This document shows, one piece after another, positions 25,461-35,210 of a stretch of 64,000 nucleotides of DNA. Both the position numbers and the translations under genes were made by a program. The notes under the pieces are model-generated. The model was not told where the DNA came from. It searched no databases and worked only from the letters and a program-made list of their open reading frames with translations. Within the stretch, counting starts at the first letter, position 1; each line of letters opens with the position of its first letter. This DNA comes from Pseudomonas viridiflava (lineage in GTDB: Bacteria > Pseudomonadota > Gammaproteobacteria > Pseudomonadales > Pseudomonadaceae), in assembly GCF_900582625.1 (NCBI RefSeq), contig NZ_UTIQ01000084.1:186001-250000 (forward strand), given 5' to 3'.

Positions 25461-26519
25461 TCAGGCCGAGGCAGCGTCGTAGAACAGCTCGCTGCTCTTC
25501 TGCTCGATCAGTGCCTGCTCGATGGCAGCCTGATGCACTTCGTCCGCGTGCTCTTCGCGCGCTTCGGGTTTGATGCCCAGGCGGCTGAACAGCAGCATGT
25601 CTTTGTCGGCTTGCGGGTTGGCGGTGGTCAGCAGTTTCTCGCCGTAGAAAATCGAATTGGCGCCAGCGAAGAAGGCCAGTGCCTGCATCTGCTCGTTCAT
25701 CGCCTCACGGCCAGCGGACAGGCGCACATGGGATTTGGGCATCAGGATGCGCGCCACGGCCAACATGCGAATGAAGTCGAACGGGTCCACGTCTTCGGCG
25801 TTGGCCAGCGGCGTGCCCTGCACTTTCACCAGCATGTTGATCGGCACCGACTCCGGGTGCTCCGGCAGGTTGGCCAGTTGAATCAGCAGGCCGGCGCGGT
25901 CGTCCAGCGACTCGCCCATGCCCAGAATGCCGCCCGAGCAGATCTTCATGCCGGCATCACGCACGTAGGCCAGGGTTTCCAGGCGTTCGCTGTAAGTGCG
26001 GGTGGTGATGATGCTGCCGTAGAACTCAGGCGAGGTGTCGAGGTTGTGGTTGTAGTAATCCAGGCCCGCCTCGGCCAGGGCGCTGGTTTGCTCTTTGTCG
26101 AGCTTGCCCAGGGTCATGCAGGTTTCCAGGCCCAGGGCTTTCACGCCTTTCACCATTTCCAGCACGTAGGGCATGTCTTTAGCTGAGGGGTGTTTCCACG
26201 CAGCGCCCATGCAGAAACGGGTCGAACCGATGGCCTTGGCTTCTGCCGCCGCCTCCAGAACCTTCTGAACTTCCATCAGCTTTTGCTTATCCAGGCCGGT
26301 GTTGTAGTGGCCGGATTGCGGGCAGTACTTGCAGTCTTCAGGGCAGGCGCCGGTTTTGATCGACAGCAAGGTCGAGACCTGCACGCGGTTGGCGTCGAAA
26401 TGCGCGCGGTGAACGGTTTGGGCTTGGAACAGCAGGTCGTTGAAGGGCTGTTGAAAAAGTGCCTTAACCTCAGCGAGGGACCAGTCGTGACGCAGGGTAG
26501 GAGAAGTGGTGGCGCTCAT
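25461..26519 (-). CDS. bioB: Biotin synthase
   Basis: Radical-SAM enzyme inserting sulfur into dethiobiotin. 352 residues. SAM cluster motif [10 protein letters not shown] (CxxxCxxC), then the conserved [19 protein letters not shown] and the arginine/cysteine residues of the [2Fe-2S] cluster region (LSAGRE). First gene of the bio cluster, divergent from comF across 90 bases. Confidence 0.97.
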   Translation of the reverse strand: MSATTSPTLRHDWSLAEVKALFQQPFNDLLFQAQTVHRAHFDANRVQVSTLLSIKTGACPEDCKYCPQSGHYNTGLDKQKLMEVQKVLEAAAEAKAIGSTRFCMGAAWKHPSAKDMPYVLEMVKGVKALGLETCMTLGKLDKEQTSALAEAGLDYYNHNLDTSPEFYGSIITTRTYSERLETLAYVRDAGMKICSGGILGMGESLDDRAGLLIQLANLPEHPESVPINMLVKVQGTPLANAEDVDPFDFIRMLAVARILMPKSHVRLSAGREAMNEQMQALAFFAGANSIFYGEKLLTTANPQADKDMLLFSRLGIKPEAREEHADEVHQAAIEQALIEQKSSELFYDAASA

Positions 26520-26609
26520 CAGCAGTCCTTCTTGTAGTCATGCGCGGCGGGTGAATCAGACAATGCCCACAAGCGCGGTATGGATGTTCGGCATAGTTAA
26601 GGAAGCAAA

Positions 26610-27362
26610 ATGCGCTGTCAACCCGCCAACTGGAAAGTGGTTTACAAGTGGTTAAATAATGATCGGACGTGCTTCTTGTGCGACGGGCCGGTTAGCGGCC
26701 AGCGCTCACTGTGTAATGCGTGCGAAGCGGACCTTGCGTGGCTCGACAACTGCTGCATCCGGTGCGCTCTGCCCCTGCCCATGCTCTCGCCAAATCAGGG
26801 TTTGATCTGCGGCGATTGCCAGAAAAAGCCGCCCCAGTTCGATCAGGTGGTCTCACCCTGGCGCTACAGCTTTCCCATCGACTCGCTGGTTACGCAGTTC
26901 AAGCACCACGGCAAGTGGCCTGTGGGACGCCTGCTGGGTCAGCTTTTGTCACACCACCTGCAAAATGCCTTCGCCGCCGGCTTACCACGCCCGGATTTAT
27001 TGCTGCCGGTGCCACTGGGCAAACAGCGGTTGCGACAGCGCGGTTTCAACCAGGCCGGCATGCTCGCCAACTGGCTTGAGCCGCGCCTAAACGTGCCGGT
27101 GAACGCTCGTTTGCTCCGCCGCGTACGCGAGACGGACGCCCAGCAGGCGCTCGACGCCACCGCTCGGCAACGCAACTTACGCAACGCGTTCGTGCTCGAC
27201 GATGCCGCGCAAGTCGCCGGCAAACACCTGGCTCTGATAGATGACGTGCTCACCACCGGCGCCACCGCCAACAGCCTGGCGGGTTTGCTGAAGAAAGCCG
27301 GGGCGCGGCGCGTGGATGTGTACTGCCTGGCACGCACCCCGAAACCCGGCGAAACAGCCTGA
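26610..27362 (+). CDS. ComF-family phosphoribosyltransferase-like protein
   Basis: 250 residues. The N-terminal zinc-binding Cys cluster (CFLCDGP, LCNAC, CCIRCALPL, CGDCQ) is followed by a type I PRTase fold with the PRPP loop ALIDDVLTTGATANSLAGLL near 205-225. AAGGAAG before ATG 26610. ComF homologues act in natural competence and DNA uptake; in Pseudomonas the role is less clear. Divergent from bioB, as in other pseudomonads. Confidence 0.92.
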   Translation: MRCQPANWKVVYKWLNNDRTCFLCDGPVSGQRSLCNACEADLAWLDNCCIRCALPLPMLSPNQGLICGDCQKKPPQFDQVVSPWRYSFPIDSLVTQFKHHGKWPVGRLLGQLLSHHLQNAFAAGLPRPDLLLPVPLGKQRLRQRGFNQAGMLANWLEPRLNVPVNARLLRRVRETDAQQALDATARQRNLRNAFVLDDAAQVAGKHLALIDDVLTTGATANSLAGLLKKAGARRVDVYCLARTPKPGETA

Positions 27363-27422
27363 GCCCAACGCTTGGCGCGCCGCTGAGCGTACACTGGCGC
27401 CCCACGCCGCCAGGAACGTCCC

Positions 27423-28397
27423 ATGAGCCACCCGTTTGCTGAACTCACCCCCGACCTGGTTCTGGATGCCGTAGAGAGCATCGGGTTTCTCAGCGATGCG
27501 CGCGTCATGGCGCTAAACAGCTACGAAAACCGCGTTTACCAGGTGGGAATCGACGAAGGCCAGCCACTGATTGCCAAGTTCTACCGCCCGGCGCGCTGGA
27601 CGGACGCGGCGATTCTCGAAGAGCACGCTTTCACCGCTGAGTTGGCTGATTGCGAGGTGCCCGTGGTCGCGCCGCTGGTGCACAACGATCAAACGCTGTT
27701 CGAGCACAAAGGTTTTCGCTTCACCTTGTTTCCCCGCCGTGGCGGCCGGGCGCCTGAGCCGGGCAATCTCGATCAGTTGTATCGCCTTGGTCAACTGCTC
27801 GGCCGCCTTCATGCCGTCGGCGCCAGCAAGCCTTTCGCACACCGCGACGCGCTGAGCGTGCAGAACTTCGGTCACCAGTCGTTGGCCACCTTGCTGGACG
27901 GCGGTTTTATTCCTAAGAGTCTGCTGCCCGCTTACGAGTCGGTCGCCCGCGACGCGCTTAAACGGGTGGAAGACCTCTACGCCGCCACGCCCTATACCGC
28001 TATCCGCATGCACGGCGACTGCCACCCCGGCAACATGATGTGCCGCGACGAGGTGTTTCATATCGTCGACCTCGACGACTGCCGCATGGGCCCGGCGGTG
28101 CAAGATTTGTGGATGATGCTGGCCGGCGACCGCCACGAGCGCCTCGGCCAGTTGGCCGAATTGGTGGATGGCTATCAGGAATTCCACGACTTCAACCCGC
28201 GCCAATTGCCACTGATTGAAGCCCTGCGCACCCTGCGCCTGATGCACTACAGCGCCTGGCTGGCGCGGCGTTGGGATGACCCGGCGTTTCCCATGAGCTT
28301 TCCCTGGTTTGGCACCGAGCGTTATTGGGGCGAGCAGATTCTGGTGTTGCGCGAGCAGCTCTCGGCGCTACAGGAAGAGCCGCTGCGGCTGTTCTGA
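27423..28397 (+). CDS. srkA: Stress response kinase A (YihE/RdoA)
   Basis: Ser/Thr protein kinase of the APH/choline-kinase fold that protects from envelope stress-induced death in E. coli. 324 residues. Ala-rich start HPFAELTPDLVLDAVESIG, catalytic loop HGDCHPGNMM and metal site IVDLDDCRMGPAVQDLWM. No transmembrane part. Follows comF by 60 bases and may be co-transcribed. Confidence 0.94.
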   Translation: MSHPFAELTPDLVLDAVESIGFLSDARVMALNSYENRVYQVGIDEGQPLIAKFYRPARWTDAAILEEHAFTAELADCEVPVVAPLVHNDQTLFEHKGFRFTLFPRRGGRAPEPGNLDQLYRLGQLLGRLHAVGASKPFAHRDALSVQNFGHQSLATLLDGGFIPKSLLPAYESVARDALKRVEDLYAATPYTAIRMHGDCHPGNMMCRDEVFHIVDLDDCRMGPAVQDLWMMLAGDRHERLGQLAELVDGYQEFHDFNPRQLPLIEALRTLRLMHYSAWLARRWDDPAFPMSFPWFGTERYWGEQILVLREQLSALQEEPLRLF

Positions 28398-29132
28398 TTA
28401 GCGCGACTCGCGCACCAGCCGAAGCCCGACATAGGTCGGCGGCGTGCCCACCGAGCACGCCCCGCTCACTGGGTCGCGAATAAAGTCTGACAGCGCACTC
28501 GGATGGCGCCCCGCCGCGATATGAATGCCGCAAAAATCCTGCCCACCCGCGCCAGCGGAAAAACACGTGTTGGTCCATTCCCACACGTTCGTGGCAATGC
28601 TCACCAAACCGCTGGGGCTTGAGGCCTGCTCACTGAAACGCTGCACCTTCAACGATGGCGCGCTGCGCTGGGCGTCCCGCGCGTACTCGTCGAGCCAGCG
28701 GCGCGCCGGGTTGCGCGGGTCGTCTTTGATGGGTGGGTCATCGACATACAAACGCCCCGCTGCCTGCAGCCACTCGCCGTATCGCGGCAGCCGATAAGTC
28801 TCGCCCGTCACCGCCGATAGCCAGCTTGCGTAAGCGGTGGCATCCACCCAACTGATACCCACCACCGGCTGATCGGCACGTTTGCGACCGGGCTTATCCA
28901 GCGCCGCGCAGCGTTTAGCCCGCACGCAGGCGGCGTATTCAGCACGGCTCACTTGACGACGCATGATGCTGAACGCCGCCACTTTCTCAACTACCGGAGC
29001 AGAGGCGGCCGGCAGCTGATAGCGCGCTACGCCAGCCGGCACCTGTACCCAAATATCTTCATGCTCCGGCGCCGGCCCGCCGACTCCCAAGGCCATTAGC
29101 AGGCCCAACACCACTGTTTCGGAGTGATCCAT
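28398..29132 (-). CDS. nirV: Formylglycine-generating-like protein NirV
   Basis: 244 residues. An N-terminal hydrophobic segment (VLGLLMALGVGG) is followed by a SUMF1/FGE-sulfatase domain: RRQVSRAEYAACV, QPVVGISWVDATAYASWLSAVTG, ATNVWEWTNTCF and GGRHPSAL-like end. NirV typically follows nirK in bacteria with copper nitrite reductase; its exact role is not settled. 11 bases downstream of nirK, so one transcript. Ends against srkA (adjacent stops). Confidence 0.85.
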   Translation of the reverse strand: MDHSETVVLGLLMALGVGGPAPEHEDIWVQVPAGVARYQLPAASAPVVEKVAAFSIMRRQVSRAEYAACVRAKRCAALDKPGRKRADQPVVGISWVDATAYASWLSAVTGETYRLPRYGEWLQAAGRLYVDDPPIKDDPRNPARRWLDEYARDAQRSAPSLKVQRFSEQASSPSGLVSIATNVWEWTNTCFSAGAGGQDFCGIHIAAGRHPSALSDFIRDPVSGACSVGTPPTYVGLRLVRESR

Positions 29133-29143
29133 AGCGCCTCCTA

Positions 29144-30223
29144 TTACTGAGCCTTGGTGATCGGGCCGGGCGCTTTCACCTGCTCCATCAGGTCGCTATT
29201 CCACTCGCCCTCCACCTTCACGTGGCCGGCAGCGCCCAGCTCCATGGCTTCGATCAGGTTGTGGTTCACGTAGGCGTAGATGCCGGGTTGCTTGAAGGTG
29301 TAGAGCGCAGCGCCAGCTGAGCCGCCGCGAATAAACCAGGTTTCCTGGTCTTTCTGCGGCGGGTTGGCGAACTTGCCGTTTTCCCACACCCAATCGCCGT
29401 GGCCGCCAATCAGGTGCGGGCGGGTGTCGCGGTTGGCCTGGGAATGGATAAACAGCACGGTTTCGCCGACCTTGGCGGTCATGGCGTTTTCGCCGGTCAG
29501 CGCACCGACACGGCCGTTGAACACCACGTGGCTCGGCGTGAGGGTGCGCATGACGGCGCGGGTGTCGGCGTAACTGGCGATGGCGTTGGGGTATTCCTTG
29601 TACTTACCGTCCGGCCCTTTCGGAATGTAGAGATCGAACTCGCCAATGGTGTACGCGCGGTCGTAGTGCAAGGCCTGGCCCGCTGGATCTTTCAGCCCCT
29701 CACGCGGAAGCACCATCAACGTGCCGCTCATGCCCGACACCACATGCCACGGCACCATGCCCTCCGGCGCGCAGTGATAAACAAAGGTGCCGCTGCGATC
29801 GGCTTTGAAGCGCAGCACGGTTTCCTGGCCTGGCGAAACGAAGGTCAGCTTGGCGCCGCCAAGGGCACCGGTGGCGGCGTGAAAATCGATGTTATGCGCC
29901 AGGCTGTTGGTGGCCGGATTTACCAAGGTCAGCTCAACGTAATCGCCCTCATGCACCACCATGGTTGGGCCGGGCATCGAGCCGTTGAAGGTCATCGCCT
30001 GCAAGGTGGTGCCCTGGTTGTCGATGACCATTTTTTTCTCTTCGATGGTCATCCGGAACTGCACCACTTTCGGCGCGCCGGTGTCGACTTGTTGGTGAGT
30101 ATGAATCTGCGGTGGCGGCACCAGGTCAACCTTCAGGCGTTGCAAGTTATCGGCCCCGCCTGCCATTACCGTGCCTGCTAAGCCAAGCGCGACGGCCATT
30201 ACCAGCGATTTGATGTGGTTCAT
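29144..30223 (-). CDS. nirK: Copper-containing nitrite reductase
   Basis: Periplasmic enzyme reducing nitrite to nitric oxide. 359 residues from ATG 30223 (GGAG seven bases upstream). Signal peptide [21 protein letters not shown]. Two cupredoxin domains. Copper ligands are all visible: [13 protein letters not shown] (two His), [21 protein letters not shown] (His, Cys, His, Met) and HLIGGHGDW (His of type 2 copper from the neighbouring subunit). Works with NirV. Other denitrification genes (nor, nos, nirS) are not in the window, nor is an NnrR-type regulator. Confidence 0.95.
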   Translation of the reverse strand: MNHIKSLVMAVALGLAGTVMAGGADNLQRLKVDLVPPPQIHTHQQVDTGAPKVVQFRMTIEEKKMVIDNQGTTLQAMTFNGSMPGPTMVVHEGDYVELTLVNPATNSLAHNIDFHAATGALGGAKLTFVSPGQETVLRFKADRSGTFVYHCAPEGMVPWHVVSGMSGTLMVLPREGLKDPAGQALHYDRAYTIGEFDLYIPKGPDGKYKEYPNAIASYADTRAVMRTLTPSHVVFNGRVGALTGENAMTAKVGETVLFIHSQANRDTRPHLIGGHGDWVWENGKFANPPQKDQETWFIRGGSAGAALYTFKQPGIYAYVNHNLIEAMELGAAGHVKVEGEWNSDLMEQVKAPGPITKAQ

Positions 30224-30257
30224 TGCAAGCTCCATCAGCGACTGAGTTTGCCGGCCA

Positions 30258-30271
30258 TTGCAGGCCATCAA
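30258..30271 (-). promoter_or_regulatory. Degenerate ANR/DNR-like box upstream of nirK
   Basis: Minus strand reads TTGAT-GGCC-TGCAA, 8 of 10 matches to TTGAT-N4-ATCAA. It lies only 35-48 bases before the start codon, which is too close for a class II FNR site with a normal leader, so it is a weak candidate. Confidence 0.35.
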
Positions 30272-30413
30272 CCCGTCGCGGTTGTTGTCCTGGAGCAATG
30301 CCCAACCACTGCCTCGCGGAATCGAGCGATTTCGCACAGCCGCAGTCGCCAGGTCGGACAGATGCCAGCGGGCTGACTAGAATGAGCCCCTGCGTTTTTC
30401 ACCAAGGACTTCC

Positions 30414-31313
30414 ATGACCAGCGCCAACCCGCGCCGCGGGTATCTACTCGGCATTTGCGCCTACACCATCTGGGGCCTGTTCCCGCTCTACTTCAAAGCC
30501 ATCGCGCAGGTGCCTGCGCTGGAAATCATCGTGCACCGCGTGCTCTGGTCGGCGTTGTTTGGCGTGCTGTTGCTGCTGGTGTGGAAGCATCCGGGCTGGT
30601 TCGGCGAGCTGCGCAAGAACCCGCGTCGATTCGGGGTGCTGGTTCTTAGCGGCGCGCTGATCGCAGCCAATTGGCTGACCTATGTGTGGGCCGTAAACAA
30701 CGGCCACATGCTCGACGCCAGCCTCGGCTACTACATCAACCCGCTGATCAACGTGCTGCTTGGCATGGTGCTGCTGGGCGAGCGCTTGCGGCGTCTGCAA
30801 TGGCTGGCGGTGGCGCTGGCAAGTATTGGTGTGGCGCAGCAGCTGTGGCTGGCCGGGCATGTGCCGTGGATTTCGCTGATGCTGGCGCTGTCGTTCGCGT
30901 TCTACGGGCTGATCCGCAAACAGGCGCCTGTAGCCGCCCTGCCCGGCCTGGTAGTGGAAACCTGGCTGTTGGTGCCGTTCGCCATTGGCTGGCTGTTGCT
31001 CAGCCCGGACGCGCTGAGCCGACAACCGGACTTCTGGACCAGTACCCAGTGGCTATGGCTGGCGGCGGCCGGCCCGGTAACGCTGGTGCCGCTGCTGTGC
31101 TTCAACGCAGCGGCGCGGCACTTGCCCTATGCGGCGCTGGGCTTCCTGCAATACGTGGCGCCGACGCTGGTATTGCTGCAAGCCACCTTGCTGTTCGGTG
31201 AACACCTGAGCCCAAGCACGCTGACCGCCTTCGCCTTTATCTGGGCGGCGCTGGCCGTGTATAGCGTGGACGCCTGGCGCAGTTTGCAGCGCAGCAAACT
31301 GCCCGTCGCCTGA
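30414..31313 (+). CDS. rarD: RarD-type EamA transporter
   Basis: Inner-membrane protein of the drug/metabolite transporter superfamily, 299 residues, ten predicted spans in two EamA halves. Begins RRGYLLGICAYTIWGLFPLYFK, typical of RarD. The substrate is unknown (RarD was named for chloramphenicol resistance). ATG 30414 is followed closely by the first helix. Divergent from nirK. Confidence 0.92.
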   Translation: MTSANPRRGYLLGICAYTIWGLFPLYFKAIAQVPALEIIVHRVLWSALFGVLLLLVWKHPGWFGELRKNPRRFGVLVLSGALIAANWLTYVWAVNNGHMLDASLGYYINPLINVLLGMVLLGERLRRLQWLAVALASIGVAQQLWLAGHVPWISLMLALSFAFYGLIRKQAPVAALPGLVVETWLLVPFAIGWLLLSPDALSRQPDFWTSTQWLWLAAAGPVTLVPLLCFNAAARHLPYAALGFLQYVAPTLVLLQATLLFGEHLSPSTLTAFAFIWAALAVYSVDAWRSLQRSKLPVA

Positions 31314-31333
31314 CAGGCATCGCGCAGCCGAGG

Positions 31334-31852
31334 TTATTCCTCGCTGCGCAACACCAGCTCAACCATCAAGTCATCGGCCAGTGTTTCCAGCCGCGCCTGC
31401 AGCACATCGAGTGACAAACTCAGCGGAACCGCCAGCGTCGCCTCGGCATGGAACAGCGGCTCGTTGCTCATGGGCGCCGGCACTACATCGGTAACCAGAC
31501 TCTCCACGTTCACCTCTAGCTCGCTGAGCACGCGGGTGATATCGCGCACGATGCCGGGCCGATCGTTGCCTACCAGGTCGAGCAAAATCGGCTTCCACGC
31601 GTGCGCCGGGTCGAGACCGCTTTCGGCCAGCAGTACGCGAATGCCCTGGCCATCCAAGGCTTGCAACGCGGCGACCAGATCGTGGTGCGCTTCGGCGGGA
31701 ACGCTCACTTTCAGAATGCCGGCGAACTGCCCGGCCATGCGCGACATGCGGCTCTCCAACCAGTTGCCGCCGTGGGTTGAAATGCAGCTGGCGATCTTTT
31801 CCACCAAACCGGGCTGGTCTTCGGCAATTACGGTCAACACCAAATGCTTCAC
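31334..31852 (-). CDS. Glycine-cleavage repressor-like ACT-domain protein
   Basis: 172 residues from GTG 31852 (VKHLVLTVIAEDQPGLVEK), with AAGGAG six bases upstream; the frame extends to 31963 through a REP. Two ACT domains: residues 1-80 and 85-165 (ILLDLVGNDRPGIVRDITRVLSEL). Matches GcvR, which in E. coli binds GcvA and glycine. No gcv genes are nearby. Confidence 0.88.
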   Translation of the reverse strand: MKHLVLTVIAEDQPGLVEKIASCISTHGGNWLESRMSRMAGQFAGILKVSVPAEAHHDLVAALQALDGQGIRVLLAESGLDPAHAWKPILLDLVGNDRPGIVRDITRVLSELEVNVESLVTDVVPAPMSNEPLFHAEATLAVPLSLSLDVLQARLETLADDLMVELVLRSEE

Positions 31853-31893
31853 GGTTAACTCCTTGCTGTGATTAACGCGGCGTCCGCCAGCCT

Positions 31894-31975
31894 GTAGAAG
31901 CCAGCTTGCTGGCGGGGGGGCGGACGTGGTTTCGAAATCGGTGATTGCAGGGTTCGCCAGCAAGCTGGCTCCTAC
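31894..31975. repeat. REP doublet (inverted)
   Basis: GTAGAAGCCAGCTTGCTGGC (31894 on) and CGCCAGCAAGCTGGCTCC-TAC (31955-31975) are inverted copies about 40 bases apart, the same class as 15223-15306. Lies between the ACT-protein gene and the GNAT gene. Confidence 0.75.
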
Positions 31976-31986
31976 AAAAAGCGCTG

Positions 31987-32433
31987 TCAGGTCAGGCTGA
32001 GCCAGTAGGTCAGGTACACCTCGTCTTTCACATAACCCAGGCTTTCGTACAACGCCTGGCCAGCCAGATTGGTTTTCGCGGTTTCCAACTGCAAGCCGCA
32101 GGCGCCGCTTGCTTCGGCATGGGCGCGGGCAGCGTTCATCAGCAGTTCGCCTACACCTTGGCGGCGGGCCGACGGGCTTACGAACAAATCGCTGAGCAAC
32201 AACGCAGGCGCCAGGGCCAAAGAGGAATGAAAGGGATAAAGCTGCACGAAGCCCTGGGCCGCACCGGCCTCGTCACGCGCCAGTAATACGGTGGAATCAC
32301 CCTTATGCAGACGAGCGGCGAGAAAGCCTCGAATCTCATCCAGCGGACGCGGCACCTGATAGAACTCAAGATAACCGGCGAACAACGAGGCGAGGTCGTC
32401 AAGGTCGCGGGTTTGGACGGCGTGAACGGGCAT
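31987..32433 (-). CDS. GNAT-family N-acetyltransferase
   Basis: 148 residues, single GNAT domain. The acetyl-CoA loop appears as SPSARRQGVGELLMNAAR (about 90-107) and the last strands as LETAKTNLAGQALYESLGY. Substrate unknown. A homologue holds the same place beside glcB in PAO1 (from memory). Confidence 0.9.
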   Translation of the reverse strand: MPVHAVQTRDLDDLASLFAGYLEFYQVPRPLDEIRGFLAARLHKGDSTVLLARDEAGAAQGFVQLYPFHSSLALAPALLLSDLFVSPSARRQGVGELLMNAARAHAEASGACGLQLETAKTNLAGQALYESLGYVKDEVYLTYWLSLT

Positions 32434-32761
32434 ACATGGCGCTCCTAAAGGGCTTGCGCGAGTATAGGCAAAAGCCTACGAGCGCTGTCGAGCAAGGCGA
32501 AAAAGGTAGTAACACTACAAAATCGTGTACGAAACGAAGATTTTTGTAGAACAAAAGCGCTTTTTTTTGAGAACATCCGCGCCCCCGTTGTGACTGCCGA
32601 GGCCATAGCTGGTCGCAGTTCGACGCATGCCCGCTGATTTTCCACCGATCATGATGTAGTATGCCGCGCCTCGGACTACAAGACGGCCAACGCCGGGTCC
32701 GTACAGGGCTATCCGCAGTGAGCTATTGAGTACAGCTAAGAGCTGAGCAGAGAGGCAAGTA
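32434..32761. other. Intergenic, promoter region of glcB
   Basis: 328 bases without a gene. Contains the 5' region of glcB with AGAGG ahead of its ATG and, at 32553-32568, AAAAGCGCTTTT followed by more T, a symmetrical AT-flanked palindrome without a loop. I cannot assign a promoter or operator. Confidence 0.5.
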
Positions 32762-34939
32762 ATGACTGAGCGCGTTCAAGTCGGTGGCCTGCAGGTCGCC
32801 AAAGTCCTGTTCGACTTCGTAAACAACGAAGCTATTCCCGGCACCGGGATTTCTGCCGAGCAGTTCTGGAAAGGTGCAGAGAGCGTCATCAATGACCTCG
32901 CACCGAAGAACCACGCACTACTCGCCAAACGTGATGAGTTGCAGGCCAAGATCGACGCCTGGCACCAGGCACGTGCTGGTCAGGCGCATGACGCCGTGGC
33001 TTACAAAGCCTTCCTGCAAGACATTGGTTACCTGCTGCCAGAAGTTGCAGATTTCCAAGCCACCACCCAAAACGTCGACGAAGAAATCGCCCACATGGCC
33101 GGCCCGCAGCTGGTAGTGCCGGTGATGAACGCCCGTTTCGCCCTCAACGCTTCCAACGCCCGCTGGGGTTCGCTCTACGATGCGCTGTATGGCACCGACG
33201 CGATCAACGAAGAAGGCGGCGCCGAGAAAGGCAAGGGCTACAACAAGGTTCGCGGTGACAAGGTAATCGCCTTCGCCCGCGCGTTCCTGGACGACGCCGC
33301 GCCGCTGGCTGCCGGCTCGCACGTTGATTCCACCGCCTACAAAATCATCGACGGCAAGCTGGTGGTCGGCCTCAAAGGCGGCAGCAACACCGGCCTGCGC
33401 GACGATGCGCAACTGATCGGTTTCCAAGGCCCGGCCAATGCACCCGTTGCCGTGCTGCTCAAGCACAACGGCCTGCACTTCGAAATTCAGATCGACGCGT
33501 CCAGCCCCATCGGCCAGACCGACGCGGCCGGCGTGAAAGACGTGCTGATGGAAGCGGCGCTGACCACCATCATGGACTGCGAAGACTCCGTAGCCGCCGT
33601 GGATGCTGACGACAAAACCGTCATCTACCGCAACTGGCTCGGCCTGATGAAAGGCGACCTGGCCGAAGAAGTGGCCAAGGGCGGCACCACCTTCACCCGC
33701 ACCATGAACCCCGACCGCGTCTACACCAAGACCGACGGCAGCGAGCTGACCCTGCACGGTCGCAGCCTGCTGTTCGTGCGTAACGTTGGCCACCTGATGA
33801 CCAACCCGGCCATTCTCGATGCCCAAGGCAACGAAATTCCGGAAGGCATCCAGGATGCGCTGTTCACCAGCCTGATCGCGGTGCACAACCTCAACGGCAA
33901 CACCAGCCGCAAGAACACCCGTACCGGCTCGGTGTACATCGTTAAGCCAAAAATGCACGGCCCGGAAGAAGTCGCCTTCACCAGCGAAATATTCAGCCGC
34001 GTCGAAGACGTTCTGGGCTTGCCACGCAACACCCTGAAAGTCGGCATCATGGACGAAGAGCGCCGCACCACCGTCAACCTCAAGGCGTGTATCAAAGCCG
34101 CCAGCGAGCGCGTGGTGTTCATCAACACCGGCTTCCTCGACCGCACCGGTGACGAAATCCACACCTCCATGGAAGCCGGCCCGGTTGTGCGCAAGGCCGC
34201 CATGAAAGCCGAGAAGTGGATTGCCGCCTACGAGAACTGGAACGTCGATATCGGCCTGGCCACCGGCCTGCAAGGTCGCGCCCAGATCGGTAAAGGTATG
34301 TGGGCCATGCCCGACCTGATGGCCGGCATGCTCGAGCAGAAAATCGCTCACCCGCTGGCCGGCGCCAACACCGCCTGGGTGCCGTCGCCGACCGCCGCTG
34401 CATTGCACGCGCTGCACTACCACAAGGTTGACGTGTTCGCCCGCCAGGCCGAACTGGCCAAGCGTGAGCGCGCCTCGATTGACGACATCCTGACCATCCC
34501 GCTGGCGGCTAACACCAACTGGTCTGCAGACGAAATCCAGAACGAACTGGACAACAACTCGCAGGGCATTCTGGGTTACGTAGTGCGCTGGATCGACCAA
34601 GGCGTCGGCTGCTCGAAAGTGCCGGACATCAACGACGTTGGCCTGATGGAAGACCGCGCCACCCTGCGTATTTCCAGCCAATTGCTCGCCAACTGGCTGC
34701 GTCATGGCATCGCCAGCGAAGAGCAGATTGTGGCCAGCCTCAAGCGCATGGCGCCCGTGGTTGACCGTCAGAACGCCAACGACCCGCTGTACCGTCCGCT
34801 GGCTCCGAACTTTGACGACAACATCGCCTTCCAGGCTGCCCTGGAACTGGTGATCGAAGGCGCCAAGCAACCGAACGGCTACACCGAGCCGGTTCTGCAC
34901 CGTCGTCGTCGTGAATTCAAAGCCAAAAACGGCCTGTAA
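32762..34939 (+). CDS. glcB: Malate synthase G
   Basis: Condenses glyoxylate and acetyl-CoA to malate (glyoxylate/glycolate use). 725 residues, the usual length. Visible: [17 protein letters not shown] (Mg and glyoxylate region), [40 protein letters not shown] and the C-terminal [18 protein letters not shown] with catalytic region. Strong, optimised codon use. Single gene with its own terminator. Confidence 0.97.
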   Translation: MTERVQVGGLQVAKVLFDFVNNEAIPGTGISAEQFWKGAESVINDLAPKNHALLAKRDELQAKIDAWHQARAGQAHDAVAYKAFLQDIGYLLPEVADFQATTQNVDEEIAHMAGPQLVVPVMNARFALNASNARWGSLYDALYGTDAINEEGGAEKGKGYNKVRGDKVIAFARAFLDDAAPLAAGSHVDSTAYKIIDGKLVVGLKGGSNTGLRDDAQLIGFQGPANAPVAVLLKHNGLHFEIQIDASSPIGQTDAAGVKDVLMEAALTTIMDCEDSVAAVDADDKTVIYRNWLGLMKGDLAEEVAKGGTTFTRTMNPDRVYTKTDGSELTLHGRSLLFVRNVGHLMTNPAILDAQGNEIPEGIQDALFTSLIAVHNLNGNTSRKNTRTGSVYIVKPKMHGPEEVAFTSEIFSRVEDVLGLPRNTLKVGIMDEERRTTVNLKACIKAASERVVFINTGFLDRTGDEIHTSMEAGPVVRKAAMKAEKWIAAYENWNVDIGLATGLQGRAQIGKGMWAMPDLMAGMLEQKIAHPLAGANTAWVPSPTAAALHALHYHKVDVFARQAELAKRERASIDDILTIPLAANTNWSADEIQNELDNNSQGILGYVVRWIDQGVGCSKVPDINDVGLMEDRATLRISSQLLANWLRHGIASEEQIVASLKRMAPVVDRQNANDPLYRPLAPNFDDNIAFQAALELVIEGAKQPNGYTEPVLHRRRREFKAKNGL

Positions 34940-34964
34940 CTCACTCGACAGCGGCACAAAAAAA

Positions 34965-34986
34965 ACGCCCTTCGGGGCGTTTTTTT
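34965..34986 (+). terminator. Rho-independent terminator of glcB
   Basis: ACGCCC - TTCG - GGGCGT with a TTCG tetraloop, flanked by A8 and T7. Lies 25 bases after the stop codon. Confidence 0.9.
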
Positions 34987-35084
34987 ATGGGTATTCCTCG
35001 GCGATAGCTGCCTGATGGCACCTGGCCCTGCACCCGTCCCGGAAAAGCCCTACAGACAACCAGACCAGCGGGCATACGGAAAAC

Positions 35085-35111
35085 TTTAGCCGTCCAGCTA
35101 AATGCCGATAA
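35085..35111 (+). promoter_or_regulatory. FliA (sigma-28)-type promoter of the chemoreceptor operon
   Basis: GCCGATAA at 35104-35111 is an exact sigma-28 -10 element. At the correct distance (11-base spacer) stands TTTAGCCG, a poor match to the -35 TAAAGTTT. Start would be near 35118, giving a leader of about 93 bases to the ATG at 35211. Chemoreceptor genes are common FliA targets. Confidence 0.5.
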
Positions 35112-35133
35112 AAATGTACCGCGACCTATACAA

Positions 35134-35150
35134 TGGTCAGCTCGTGACCA
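35134..35150. promoter_or_regulatory. Perfect palindrome in the leader (possible operator)
   Basis: TGGTCA-GCTCG-TGACCA, six-base arms around five bases, just downstream of the presumed transcription start. Could be a repressor site or a leader hairpin; no regulator can be named. Confidence 0.4.
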
Positions 35151-35210
35151 ATAAAAGATAATTAGTTTCATTTGGAAACTTCTCCTCTTCCGCAGTCTGG
35201 AAACAAGTCC

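Noticed and set aside
32918..34957. 679-codon open frame opposite glcB
   Set aside because: Mirror frame of a strongly codon-biased gene; no domain, no ribosome-binding site.
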